Of a DNA stretch of 6,434 nt, positions 1 to 6,320 are shown in pieces; positions within the stretch are counted from its first letter, which is position 1; every line of letters begins with the position of its first letter. The position numbers and the translations under genes are program-made. The stretch is from Rhodospirillaceae bacterium (GTDB taxonomy: Bacteria; Pseudomonadota; Alphaproteobacteria; Rhodospirillales; 2-02-FULL-58-16), in NCBI GenBank assembly GCA_013349695.1, contig DUZD01000174.1, forward strand, positions 1-6,434. The letters are read 5' to 3'. A model generated the notes under the pieces. It saw nothing but the letters and a program-made list of their open reading frames with translations, made no database searches and was not told the DNA's origin.

Positions 1-324
1 CGCGACGAGCTGGAAAACATGCGCTTCGAGAAAGAGGAAGCCGTCCAGAACGCCGTCGCCACCGCCAGCAACGAGATCGCCCAACTTAAAAACACGGCGC
101 GGGCGTTGCGCGACGAGCTGGAGAACATGCGCTTCGAGAAAGATGAATCCGTGCAGAGCGTGGTCGCCTCGACCACGAACGAGATCGCCCAGCTCAAGGA
201 CACGGTGGGCGCGCTGAGAGAGCAGCTCGACACCGTCACCGGGAAATACGAGCAAAAAATCCAAAACCTGGAGAGGGACGCCCGCGGCGAAGCCGAACAC
301 CTGCGCGATACCATCCGGGTCCTG
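1..324 (+). repeat. Three tandem 108-bp (36-residue) coiled-coil repeats
   Basis: Units lie at 1-108, 109-216 and 217-324. The first two encode proteins identical at 26 of 36 positions, and their first 35 bases differ at one position. The third keeps only about 8 identical residues (R1, L4, Q16, E25, L29, D31, T32, L36) but preserves the length exactly. A 36-residue period fits two heptads plus two hendecads, consistent with a continuous coiled coil. More units probably lie upstream of the window. Confidence 0.85.
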
Positions 325-414
325 AGGGACGGCCTGGAAGGCAAGTCAGGCGATAGCAAGGCCGCCAAGGCCAAACCAGTCAAACGCATGTCTAGCAGAG
401 GACGGAAGAAATGA
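1..414 (+). CDS. Coiled-coil repeat protein, C-terminal part (5' end outside window)
   Basis: The reading frame is open from the first base, so the gene starts upstream; the Met at 19-21 is internal to a repeat and is not a credible start. The visible 137 residues are almost entirely heptad-like charged helix: two close copies of a 36-residue unit beginning RDELENMRFEK, a third diverged copy beginning REQLD, and a fourth truncated start (RDGLEG). Each unit ends with an L-(K/R)-(N/D)-T-x-x-x-L segment. A short basic, Ala/Lys/Pro-rich tail ending SSRGRKK follows. No catalytic motif is visible. The gene ends inside the start of the GAF cyclase gene (ATGA overlap), so the two are cotranslated. 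I infer a scaffold or structural partner of the cyclase, possibly oligomeric; the function is not recognisable from this fragment. Other possibilities are a filament-like protein or the C-terminal domain of a larger sensor. Confidence 0.85.
   Translation, partial: RDELENMRFEKEEAVQNAVATASNEIAQLKNTARALRDELENMRFEKDESVQSVVASTTNEIAQLKDTVGALREQLDTVTGKYEQKIQNLERDARGEAEHLRDTIRVLRDGLEGKSGDSKAAKAKPVKRMSSRGRKK
397..414 (+). promoter_or_regulatory. Ribosome binding site and ATGA overlap coupling coiled-coil gene to cyclase
   Basis: AGAGGA (397-402) stands eight bases before ATG 411-413. The TGA stop of the upstream gene (412-414) shares four bases with that start. This arrangement is typical of translational coupling and fixes the cyclase start. 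It implies that the two proteins are made together, though not necessarily in equal amounts. Confidence 0.7.
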
Positions 415-2750
415 GCAGGACCAAAACCAGCGCCAAATCCAAGCCGGCGGTCAAGTTCGCGGCCGTTCGCCCGGCCAGCGGCATGGCCGCCGGAAACCAG
501 GCCAAAAGGCTGAATCAGGCGGAAATGCTGCTCGAAATCTCCAAGAAGATGGCGGCCATCGAATCCCTGGACGAGGTCCTCGAAGCCCTCGTCAAGATGA
601 CCACCTGGGAACTGGGCGCCGAAAGGGGCACGCTTTTCCTCAACGACCCCCAGACCGGCGAGCTTTACTCCCGTTTCGCGCAAGGAAACTTCCAGCGTGA
701 AATCCGTATCCTCAACAACAGCGGCATCGCCGGCCACGTCTACACCAACGGCGAGGGGGTGATCATCCCTGACGCCTACAAGGACGAACGCTTCAACCGC
801 GCCGTCGACGAACAGACCGGCTTCAAGACCAAAAGCATCCTTTGTATCCCCATCAGGACGGCGAGGGGAGAAGTCATCGGCGCCGCCCAGGTCCTCAACA
901 AGAAGGAAGGTAAGTTCAGCAAGGAGGATCTGGAACTCTTGGAGCAGATGACCATGCAGGCGGCGATCTCTCTGCAGAGCACTCAGTTCGTCGAGCGAAT
1001 GAAAAAAAGCCGCGAAAAGGAAATGGAGTTTCTCGATGTCGTCTCTGACGTCACCGCCGAGATCGACCTGGGCGCCCTGCTTCAGAAGGTCATGGGCGAG
1101 GCGACGCGGATGCTCAATGCCGACCGCTCGACGCTGTTCCTCAACGACGAGAAGACGAACGAGCTGTTCAGCCGGGTGGCGCAGGGCGACTCGCTGGGCG
1201 AGATCCGCCTCCCCAACCACCTAGGCATCGCCGGCGCCGTCTTCACCTCGGGCCAAACCATCAACATCCCCCACGCCTACGCCGATCTCAGGTTCAACCC
1301 GGCGTTCGACAAGCAGACCGGCTATTTCACCCGCTCGATGCTATGCACGCCAGTGGTCAACAAGGAAGGCAAGACCATCGGGGTGACGCAAGTCTTGAAC
1401 AAACGCGGCGGTCCGTTCACCGACGAGGACGAGCAGCGGCTCAAGGCCTTCACCGCTCAGGTCGCCATCGCGCTCGAGAACGCCAAGCTGTTCGACGACG
1501 TCCAGAACATGAAGAACTACAACGAAAGCATGCTGGAAAGCATGACCAACGGCGTCATCACCATGGACGAGGACGGCAAGATCGTCACCTGCAACGCCGC
1601 CGTTTTGCGCATCCTTCATGTCCAGCCCGACGATATCCTCAATCGAAAGGCGGAGGATTTCTTCTCCGGCGCCAACGCCTGGATCATGGAAAAGATCAAG
1701 GATGTCGGGGAGATGCTGGAATCCGACGTCTACATGGACGCCGAGATGGAGGTGACCAAGGAAGAGGACGAGAAGGAGACCATCTCCGCCAACATCACCT
1801 TCCTGCCGCTGCTCTCCAGCGAAGACAAGAAACTGGGCGCGATGGTCATGATCGAGGACATCAGTACCGAGAAACGGATGAAATCGACCATGTCGCGCTA
1901 CATGGACCCGGGATTGGCGGACCAGCTCATGGGCGAAAGCCAGGAAGACATCATGGGCGGCAAGGACACCATCGCCACCTTACTGTTCTCCGACGTGCGC
2001 GGCTTCACCACCATCACCGAGACTCTAGGCGCCCAGGGCACGGTGGCGCTGTTGAACGAGTACTTCACCATCATGGTCGACTGCATCAGCCGCGAGGGCG
2101 GCATGCTGGACAAGTTCATCGGCGACGCCATCATGGCCGCCTTCGGCATTCCCGTCGCCCGCGAAGACGACGAGGACCGCGGCGTGCGCGCCGGGATATC
2201 CATGATCAGGGAACTCTGGGAATGGAACAAGGAGCGCGAGAAGGCCGGGCTGATGCCCGTCGACATGGGTCTGGGTCTCAACACCGACACCGTCGTTTCA
2301 GGCAACATCGGCAGCCCCAAGCGCATGGACTACACGATGATCGGCGACGGCGTGAACCTGGCCGCCAGGCTGGAATCCGCTTGCAAGCAATACGCCGCCA
2401 GGGTGCTGATTTCCGAGTTGACCTTTGCCAAGCTGAAGGGTACCTACCGCATCCGCTACATCGACGATGTCGTCGTCAAGGGCAAGACCGAACCCGTCGG
2501 CGTCCACGAAGTTCTCGACTATCACACCGACGAGACCTTCCCCAACCTGATGGATGTGGTGAATTATTTCAACGAGGGACGCAAGCACTACCGCGCCGGC
2601 GATTGGGACAAGTCGGTAAAATCGTTCAAGGAATGCCTGAAGGGCAACCCCAACGACAAGCTTTCCGAGATCTACATCGGCCGCTGCGACCACCTGAAAG
2701 CGGAGTCGCCCAAGGACTGGAACGGCGTCTGGGTGATGACCTCGAAATAA
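411..2750 (+). CDS. GAF-GAF-PAS class III adenylate/guanylate cyclase
   Basis: A soluble 779-residue sensor cyclase, predicted to make cAMP (or cGMP) from the nucleoside triphosphate in the cytoplasm. Domain order: basic tail 1-35; GAF1 about 50-195; GAF2 about 217-360; PAS about 366-485; a transducer helix around 487-507 (MSRYMDPGLADQL); catalytic domain about 519-703; helical tail 710-779. Metal ligands are D528 (FSDVRGFT) and D572 (DKFIGD). Base-recognition residues are K568 and T642, and the transition-state pair is N649/R653. The Lys/Thr combination marks class IIIb, and the set is complete enough for a homodimer. GAF2 carries an intact NKFDE signature (N330, K331, F336, D340, E341), associated with cyclic nucleotide binding in cyanobacterial cyclase and phosphodiesterase GAFs; in GAF1 the final Glu is Leu (L174). 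There are no membrane segments. The start is supported by the ATGA overlap with the upstream gene and by AGAGGA at 397-402, eight bases upstream. Confidence 0.93.
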   Translation: MSRTKTSAKSKPAVKFAAVRPASGMAAGNQAKRLNQAEMLLEISKKMAAIESLDEVLEALVKMTTWELGAERGTLFLNDPQTGELYSRFAQGNFQREIRILNNSGIAGHVYTNGEGVIIPDAYKDERFNRAVDEQTGFKTKSILCIPIRTARGEVIGAAQVLNKKEGKFSKEDLELLEQMTMQAAISLQSTQFVERMKKSREKEMEFLDVVSDVTAEIDLGALLQKVMGEATRMLNADRSTLFLNDEKTNELFSRVAQGDSLGEIRLPNHLGIAGAVFTSGQTINIPHAYADLRFNPAFDKQTGYFTRSMLCTPVVNKEGKTIGVTQVLNKRGGPFTDEDEQRLKAFTAQVAIALENAKLFDDVQNMKNYNESMLESMTNGVITMDEDGKIVTCNAAVLRILHVQPDDILNRKAEDFFSGANAWIMEKIKDVGEMLESDVYMDAEMEVTKEEDEKETISANITFLPLLSSEDKKLGAMVMIEDISTEKRMKSTMSRYMDPGLADQLMGESQEDIMGGKDTIATLLFSDVRGFTTITETLGAQGTVALLNEYFTIMVDCISREGGMLDKFIGDAIMAAFGIPVAREDDEDRGVRAGISMIRELWEWNKEREKAGLMPVDMGLGLNTDTVVSGNIGSPKRMDYTMIGDGVNLAARLESACKQYAARVLISELTFAKLKGTYRIRYIDDVVVKGKTEPVGVHEVLDYHTDETFPNLMDVVNYFNEGRKHYRAGDWDKSVKSFKECLKGNPNDKLSEIYIGRCDHLKAESPKDWNGVWVMTSK

Positions 2751-2766
2751 CGGCCGGGTGGAGCCC
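2751..2766. other. 16-bp convergent intergenic gap without a recognisable terminator
   Basis: The TAA of the GAF cyclase (2748-2750) and the TAA of the radical SAM gene (2767-2769 on the minus strand) are separated by 16 bases. I find only a 3-bp GGG/CCC pairing here and no T-tract, so no intrinsic terminator on either strand. The two transcripts probably overlap or end by a factor-dependent route. Confidence 0.55.
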
Positions 2767-3744
2767 TTACAACGTCGCCGCCGGCCAGGAAATGGGACGG
2801 CGCGTGTCGAGGCGGCCGAGCCCAAAACGCCGCGCCAAATCATAGGCTTCGCGCATCTCCGCCGGCGAGGCGCTTCGGCGGAGCTCGGGATACTCCTTGG
2901 CCCGAAAGCTGGGCCGGTACTGGGCCATGATGTTGACATAAGTATTCTTGCCAATCTCTTCCGCCAGGAACCGCAGGACCTCTTGCGTTCCCGCCAGTCC
3001 CCCCGGCAGGACCAGATGCCGCGCCAAGAGGCCGCGCCGGGCGACGCCGCTTTCGTCCAAGACCAAATCGCCCACCTGACGGTGCATCTCTTTTACGGCG
3101 CGCTGGTTGACGGTGGCGTAGTCACGGATCTTGGAATATTTCCTGGCCATCCCGGAACCCCCGTACTTGACGTCGGGCATGTAGATGTCAACGGCGCCGT
3201 CGAGGAGCTCGAGCGCCTCCGGGCTGTCGTAGCCGCCGGTATTGTAGACCAGGGGCAACCTCAACCCGGCCTCGGCGGCGAGCACCAAGGCCTCGAGGAT
3301 CTGCGCCACCACGTGGCTGGGGGAAACAAAGTTGATGTTGTGGCAGCCATGTCCTTGCAGGGCGAGCATCATGGCGGCCAGTTCCGGGTTGGCGACCTCG
3401 CGGCCTTCCCCTTTCCAACTGATGTCCCAGTTCTGGCAGAACATGCAACGCAGGTTGCACCAGGAAAAAAAGATCGTCCCCGAGCCGCGCCAGCCGCGCA
3501 AGGGATCCTCCTCGCCGTGATGGGGAGCAAACGAGCTGACACGGGCCAGCTCTCCCGTTCGGCAGACGGCGCCCTTGACGGTTTGCAGCCGGTCGATGCG
3601 GCAGTAGCGGGCGCAGAGATCGCACTCCCTTAGGCGTTGGCGCGCCCGCCGCGCCCGCCGGGCGAGCTCGCCTGAACGCAATAGCCCAAGGTAGGCCGGC
3701 TCGAAACCGGAGCTCGTTTCCATATCGTGTTCGGGCATCGCCAT
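2767..3744 (-). CDS. Radical SAM protein, PflX-like (COG1313) family
   Basis: A 325-residue cytoplasmic iron-sulfur protein. The S-adenosylmethionine cluster motif CxxxCxxC is at C96, C100, C103 (SWCNLRCMFCQNW), followed by family-typical segments NTGGYDS (168-174), MPDVKYGG (189-196) and RHLVLPGG (242-249). An N-terminal set of four cysteines (C41, C44, C48, C61, in CDLCARYC...GAVCRTG) may hold a second metal or iron-sulfur site. The family resembles pyruvate formate-lyase activating enzymes, but its substrate is generally unknown; no glycyl radical enzyme, AMMECR1 or Memo partner gene is seen here. The gene lies 42 bp downstream of the CHASE2 cyclase on the same strand, so an operon is likely. 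The start is uncertain: Met codons at 3744, 3738 and 3723 all lack a clear Shine-Dalgarno sequence. The first is chosen as the longest; an in-frame TGA lies just upstream. The family and cluster assignments are firm, the role is not. Confidence 0.88.
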   Translation of the reverse strand: MAMPEHDMETSSGFEPAYLGLLRSGELARRARRARQRLRECDLCARYCRIDRLQTVKGAVCRTGELARVSSFAPHHGEEDPLRGWRGSGTIFFSWCNLRCMFCQNWDISWKGEGREVANPELAAMMLALQGHGCHNINFVSPSHVVAQILEALVLAAEAGLRLPLVYNTGGYDSPEALELLDGAVDIYMPDVKYGGSGMARKYSKIRDYATVNQRAVKEMHRQVGDLVLDESGVARRGLLARHLVLPGGLAGTQEVLRFLAEEIGKNTYVNIMAQYRPSFRAKEYPELRRSASPAEMREAYDLARRFGLGRLDTRRPISWPAATL

Positions 3745-3786
3745 GCCGGCGGCGTTTATTCAACGGAGCAACGAAGGCGAAGGCGC
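3745..3786 (-). other. Short intra-operon spacer between CHASE2 cyclase and radical SAM gene
   Basis: These 42 bases contain no terminator hairpin, no strong promoter and no convincing Shine-Dalgarno sequence ahead of the radical SAM gene. The absence of a terminator supports cotranscription. The absence of a ribosome site may mean reinitiation after the cyclase stop codon (TAG at 3787-3789). Confidence 0.5.
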
Positions 3787-6066
3787 CTATTTGGTGGTGG
3801 CGATGAAGACGCCGTCCCAGTCGGCAGCCGGCGGGTTGGCCTCGTAATCGGCGATCCGTCCCTCATAAAGGTCGAAAAGACCGGCGATCCTGAAGCCGTC
3901 GGTGAGTTCCCGGCACTTGCCGACAGATTCGCGGGCCTTGGCCCATTCCTGGGTGCGATAGGAGGCGATCATCTGATCGCAGGCCTGTTTGAGGGACAGG
4001 AATTCCTTGCTCTCGGCGATCGCCTCGTCGCCCATCAGGGCATGGATATGAACCCCCTCGGTCTTGCCCTTGACCTGGATGAAGTCGAGCTCGATGGTCG
4101 CCATTTCGGGGACCTGGGCCTGGGTGGTCGGGCCGATGACGATGTCGACGCCGTAAGTCTTGGATTGGCCCTCCAGGCGGGCGGCTAAGTTCACCGTGTC
4201 GCCCAGCACCGAGTAATCGAAACGCTGCTCCGAGCCCATGTTGCCGACCACGCATTCCCCCGAATTGAGGCCGAGGCCGACCTGCAAGGGGATGTGCCTG
4301 CGTCCCTCCTCCTCGGCTTCAGCCTCCAGCCTGTCGTTGAGGGGTTGCATTTCGGCCAGCATCCCGAGCGCCGAAATACAGCCGTTGCGGGCATGATTCT
4401 CGTCGTCCATGGGAGCGTTCCAAAAGGCCATGACACAGTCGCCCATGTACTTGTCGACGGTTCCCTGGTTGCTGAGAATGACATTGGTCAAGGGCGTCAG
4501 CAGCTTGTTGATGAGGCTGGTCAGGCCGACGGCGTCGAACTGCTCGGAAATGGTGGTGAACCCGCACACGTCGCAGAACAGCAGGGTCAACTCGCGCTTG
4601 TCGCCGCCGAGCTTGAGCTGGTCCGGGTCCTCGGCCACTTTCTCCACCATCGCCGGCGACAGGTACTTGCTGAAGGCGTCGCGGGTCTGGCGCCGCTGCG
4701 CTTCCTCCTTGGCGTAACCGGTATAGGTCAGGGTCGTGTAAAGGAGCAGGATGGAGCCGACGGCGAATCCGGCGTCGAACAGCATCCCTCCGGCGGCCTT
4801 GAGGCGGATGTTCGGGAACATCTCCGGAAGCGGGTGCAAATCGAGGCCAGCGAACAAGAACCACGAAGTAACCGCCGCCCCGCTGGCGATGATGAAGAAC
4901 AGGATCATGGTCCAGCGCGCCCCGGCCATGGGCACCAGAATTACCATCAACAGACCGCCAATAAGGATCAGGCCCAATTCGGCGCCAATGAAGTAATTTG
5001 GCCGCTCCAGATAAGCCCCGTTGGCGGCGGCCTCGATCAACTGGACGTGAATCTCGACGCCGGGAATGACACTGTCGACGGGGGTCGAGCGGATATCCAA
5101 AAGACCCACCGCCGAGGTGCCGACGATGGTCAGCTTGCCCTTGATCAATGCCGGGTCGACGGTCCCCGCCAGGACATCCTGGGCCGGAACGTACTTGGAC
5201 TTGTCGCTCTTCGAGAAGTAGGGCCACACCCGGCCCTGCTTGTCGGTGGGGATCTGGAACCTGGGGGTCACCTTCATCGACAGAATCCCGGCCCGGTCGG
5301 CCTGGACGACGATGGTCCTGCGGTTGAAGGCGACCCGCAGCATTTCGACGGCCAGGGACGGAAAGAGATCGTCCTTGAAGCCGAACAGCGTCGGCACCCG
5401 CCGGACGATGCCGTCCGGTTCCGGGACCAGCGAGAAAATACCGTGGCCGGCGGCGGCCTTCTCGATCACCGGGACGTTGCGGACCAGGGACTTGAAATGG
5501 GGCAGGAACCTTTTCGGGTCCACGTCCTTGCTCGACTTGAGCAACGCCACCGACTTCTTGATCGGCGGGCCAGCTATGGCTTCGCGCTCCTCCCAATAGC
5601 CGGCCTGGCCCAGGACCACCCGGCTCTTCTTGATGACATTGGCGAAGGCCTGGTCGTTGCCGGGCAGGGCGCGCAGTTTTTTCTTGGTCTCTTCGTCGAG
5701 TCCGTCGAGGGAATCGGCGACATCGGACGGATTCATCCGGTCCGGTTCGGCGAACACGATGTCGAAGGCAACCAGGACGGCGCCCATCTGCATCAGGTTT
5801 TGCACCAACTGGGCGACGATGTTGCGGGGCCAGGGCCACTGGCCGATTTCGTTGAGGCTGTCCTCGTCGAGATCGATGATGGTCACGGGTTTTTGCGCAA
5901 GAGGCGGAATTTCCCGCGGCTTCATACGCTGGTAGAAGTCGAAAGTCTTCACGCGAATGAACTGGATGGGATAGGGATCGGAAATGTAAACGGCCAGAAA
6001 AACAGCGATAAGGCCGAGGCCCAAAAGCCTTTCGAAACTAAACGCGCGGCGAAGAAACTTGCCCAT
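3787..6066 (-). CDS. CHASE2-domain transmembrane class III adenylate/guanylate cyclase
   Basis: A 759-residue inner-membrane receptor cyclase. It has a short basic N-terminus and membrane segment 1 (about 13-28). A periplasmic CHASE2 sensor follows (about 38-345; landmarks TFDFYQRMKPRE, VTIIDLDEDS, GQWPWPR, FDIVFAEPDR, VGTSAVGLLDIRSTPV, IPGVEIH). Three further membrane segments lie at about 357-379, 385-406 and 427-449, then a cytoplasmic transducer helix (DAFSKYLSPAMVEKV, 463-477) and a catalytic domain (about 490-680). The four-segment topology puts CHASE2 outside and the cyclase inside. Metal ligands are D499 (LLFCDVCGFTT) and D543 (VDKYMGD). Base recognition uses K539 with S619 at the Asp/Thr position, and the transition-state residues are N626 and R630, so the homodimeric class IIIb set is complete. 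The C-terminal tail (about 686-759) ends DWDGVFIATTK, like the other cyclase in the window. The CHASE2 ligand is unknown. The start is supported by AGGGA seven bases upstream. cAMP is the likelier product, but this is not proven from sequence. Confidence 0.94.
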   Translation of the reverse strand: MGKFLRRAFSFERLLGLGLIAVFLAVYISDPYPIQFIRVKTFDFYQRMKPREIPPLAQKPVTIIDLDEDSLNEIGQWPWPRNIVAQLVQNLMQMGAVLVAFDIVFAEPDRMNPSDVADSLDGLDEETKKKLRALPGNDQAFANVIKKSRVVLGQAGYWEEREAIAGPPIKKSVALLKSSKDVDPKRFLPHFKSLVRNVPVIEKAAAGHGIFSLVPEPDGIVRRVPTLFGFKDDLFPSLAVEMLRVAFNRRTIVVQADRAGILSMKVTPRFQIPTDKQGRVWPYFSKSDKSKYVPAQDVLAGTVDPALIKGKLTIVGTSAVGLLDIRSTPVDSVIPGVEIHVQLIEAAANGAYLERPNYFIGAELGLILIGGLLMVILVPMAGARWTMILFFIIASGAAVTSWFLFAGLDLHPLPEMFPNIRLKAAGGMLFDAGFAVGSILLLYTTLTYTGYAKEEAQRRQTRDAFSKYLSPAMVEKVAEDPDQLKLGGDKRELTLLFCDVCGFTTISEQFDAVGLTSLINKLLTPLTNVILSNQGTVDKYMGDCVMAFWNAPMDDENHARNGCISALGMLAEMQPLNDRLEAEAEEEGRRHIPLQVGLGLNSGECVVGNMGSEQRFDYSVLGDTVNLAARLEGQSKTYGVDIVIGPTTQAQVPEMATIELDFIQVKGKTEGVHIHALMGDEAIAESKEFLSLKQACDQMIASYRTQEWAKARESVGKCRELTDGFRIAGLFDLYEGRIADYEANPPAADWDGVFIATTK

Positions 6067-6072
6067 CTTGGA

Positions 6073-6084
6073 TTCCCTAGGGAA
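6073..6084. promoter_or_regulatory. Perfect 12-bp palindrome over ribosome site and predicted +1
   Basis: TTCCCTAGGGAA is its own reverse complement over all 12 bases; symmetry ends at 6072/6085. On the minus strand it contains the AGGGA Shine-Dalgarno sequence (6074-6078) of the CHASE2 cyclase, and the transcription start predicted from the -10 box falls within it. It could be a repressor operator. With no loop it is less likely to act as an RNA hairpin. The symmetry is seen directly; the regulatory role is inference. Confidence 0.45.
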
Positions 6085-6087
6085 CTC

Positions 6088-6127
6088 ACTACAGCCTTCC
6101 CCGGCAGCTGGGTCAAGCCGATTTTTT
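6088..6127 (-). promoter_or_regulatory. Sigma70-type promoter candidate for the CHASE2 cyclase operon
   Basis: Reading the minus strand: an A-tract of six (6122-6127), TTGACC (6116-6111; five of six to the -35 consensus), exactly 17 bases, then TGTAGT (6093-6088; four of six to the -10 consensus). Transcription would begin near 6081, giving a leader of only about 15 bases. Spacing, position and the upstream A-tract all agree; promoter activity is untested. Confidence 0.5.
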
Positions 6128-6180
6128 CATCGAGCCTACAAAGAACCCATATGGAAACTGTAACTGGCGCCCTTAAGACA

Positions 6181-6197
6181 GGCAACGTATACTTGCC
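6181..6197 (+). promoter_or_regulatory. Possible -10 box inside a small inverted repeat before the secretion gene
   Basis: TATACT (6188-6193) matches the -10 consensus at five of six positions, but no good -35 lies at the right spacing. It sits between GGCAA (6181-6185) and TTGCC (6193-6197), five-base inverted arms that could be an operator. Only nine bases separate the box from ATG 6203, so a transcript from here would be nearly leaderless. Weak evidence. Confidence 0.25.
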
Positions 6198-6202
6198 GGC
6201 AG

Positions 6203-6320
6203 ATGAGCAGCCCCTCGAACACAGCTTGGCTACGGCCTTTCCTGAAGCCGTTGCGGCCGATTTTCCGGGAAGTGGTGGCCATTTCCGCTTTCGTCAATGT
6301 CTTGGCGCTGGCGGTGGTCG
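6203..6320 (+). pseudogene. N-terminus of type I secretion ABC transporter, apparently disrupted
   Basis: The frame starting at ATG 6203 encodes a start whose segments LRPFLKPLRPIFREV and FVNVLALAV I recognise as the N-terminal region and first membrane helix of type I secretion (HlyB/LapB-like) permease-ATPases of alphaproteobacteria. In that family the helix continues with a PVFVLQVYDRVV-like stretch. Here the protein turns after about residue 38-40 into unrelated sequence (SDSWWKFVFG), with rarer codons and lower GC, although the frame stays open to the window end. None of the other forward frames restores the expected motif, so a simple frameshift does not explain it. There is no clear Shine-Dalgarno sequence; the frame is closed by a TAA at 6161. 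It is divergent from the CHASE2 cyclase. The family call rests on memory of a short conserved segment, so confidence is moderate; it could also be an intact short unknown protein continuing past the window. Confidence 0.5.

Noticed and set aside
19..21. ATG as the start of the coiled-coil gene
   Set aside because: The frame is open from base 1 and this Met is residue 7 of a repeat unit, with the same Met at the same place in the next unit. The gene begins upstream.
2751..2766. GGG-TGGAG-CCC as a terminator hairpin
   Set aside because: A three-pair stem without a T-tract is too weak.
1343..2845. Long forward open frame of 500 codons overlapping the GAF cyclase
   Set aside because: It lies in another frame of a well-supported cyclase gene, and its product is low-complexity Arg/His/Gly-rich sequence, as expected from GC-rich frame shadows.
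2758..3633. 291-codon forward open frame over the radical SAM gene
   Set aside because: Antisense shadow: the minus strand has the CxxxCxxC motif and a full family-length protein, while the forward product has no motif.
4319..5839. 506-codon minus-strand frame within the CHASE2 cyclase
   Set aside because: Arg/Gly/Pro-rich shadow in a shifted frame of the same gene.
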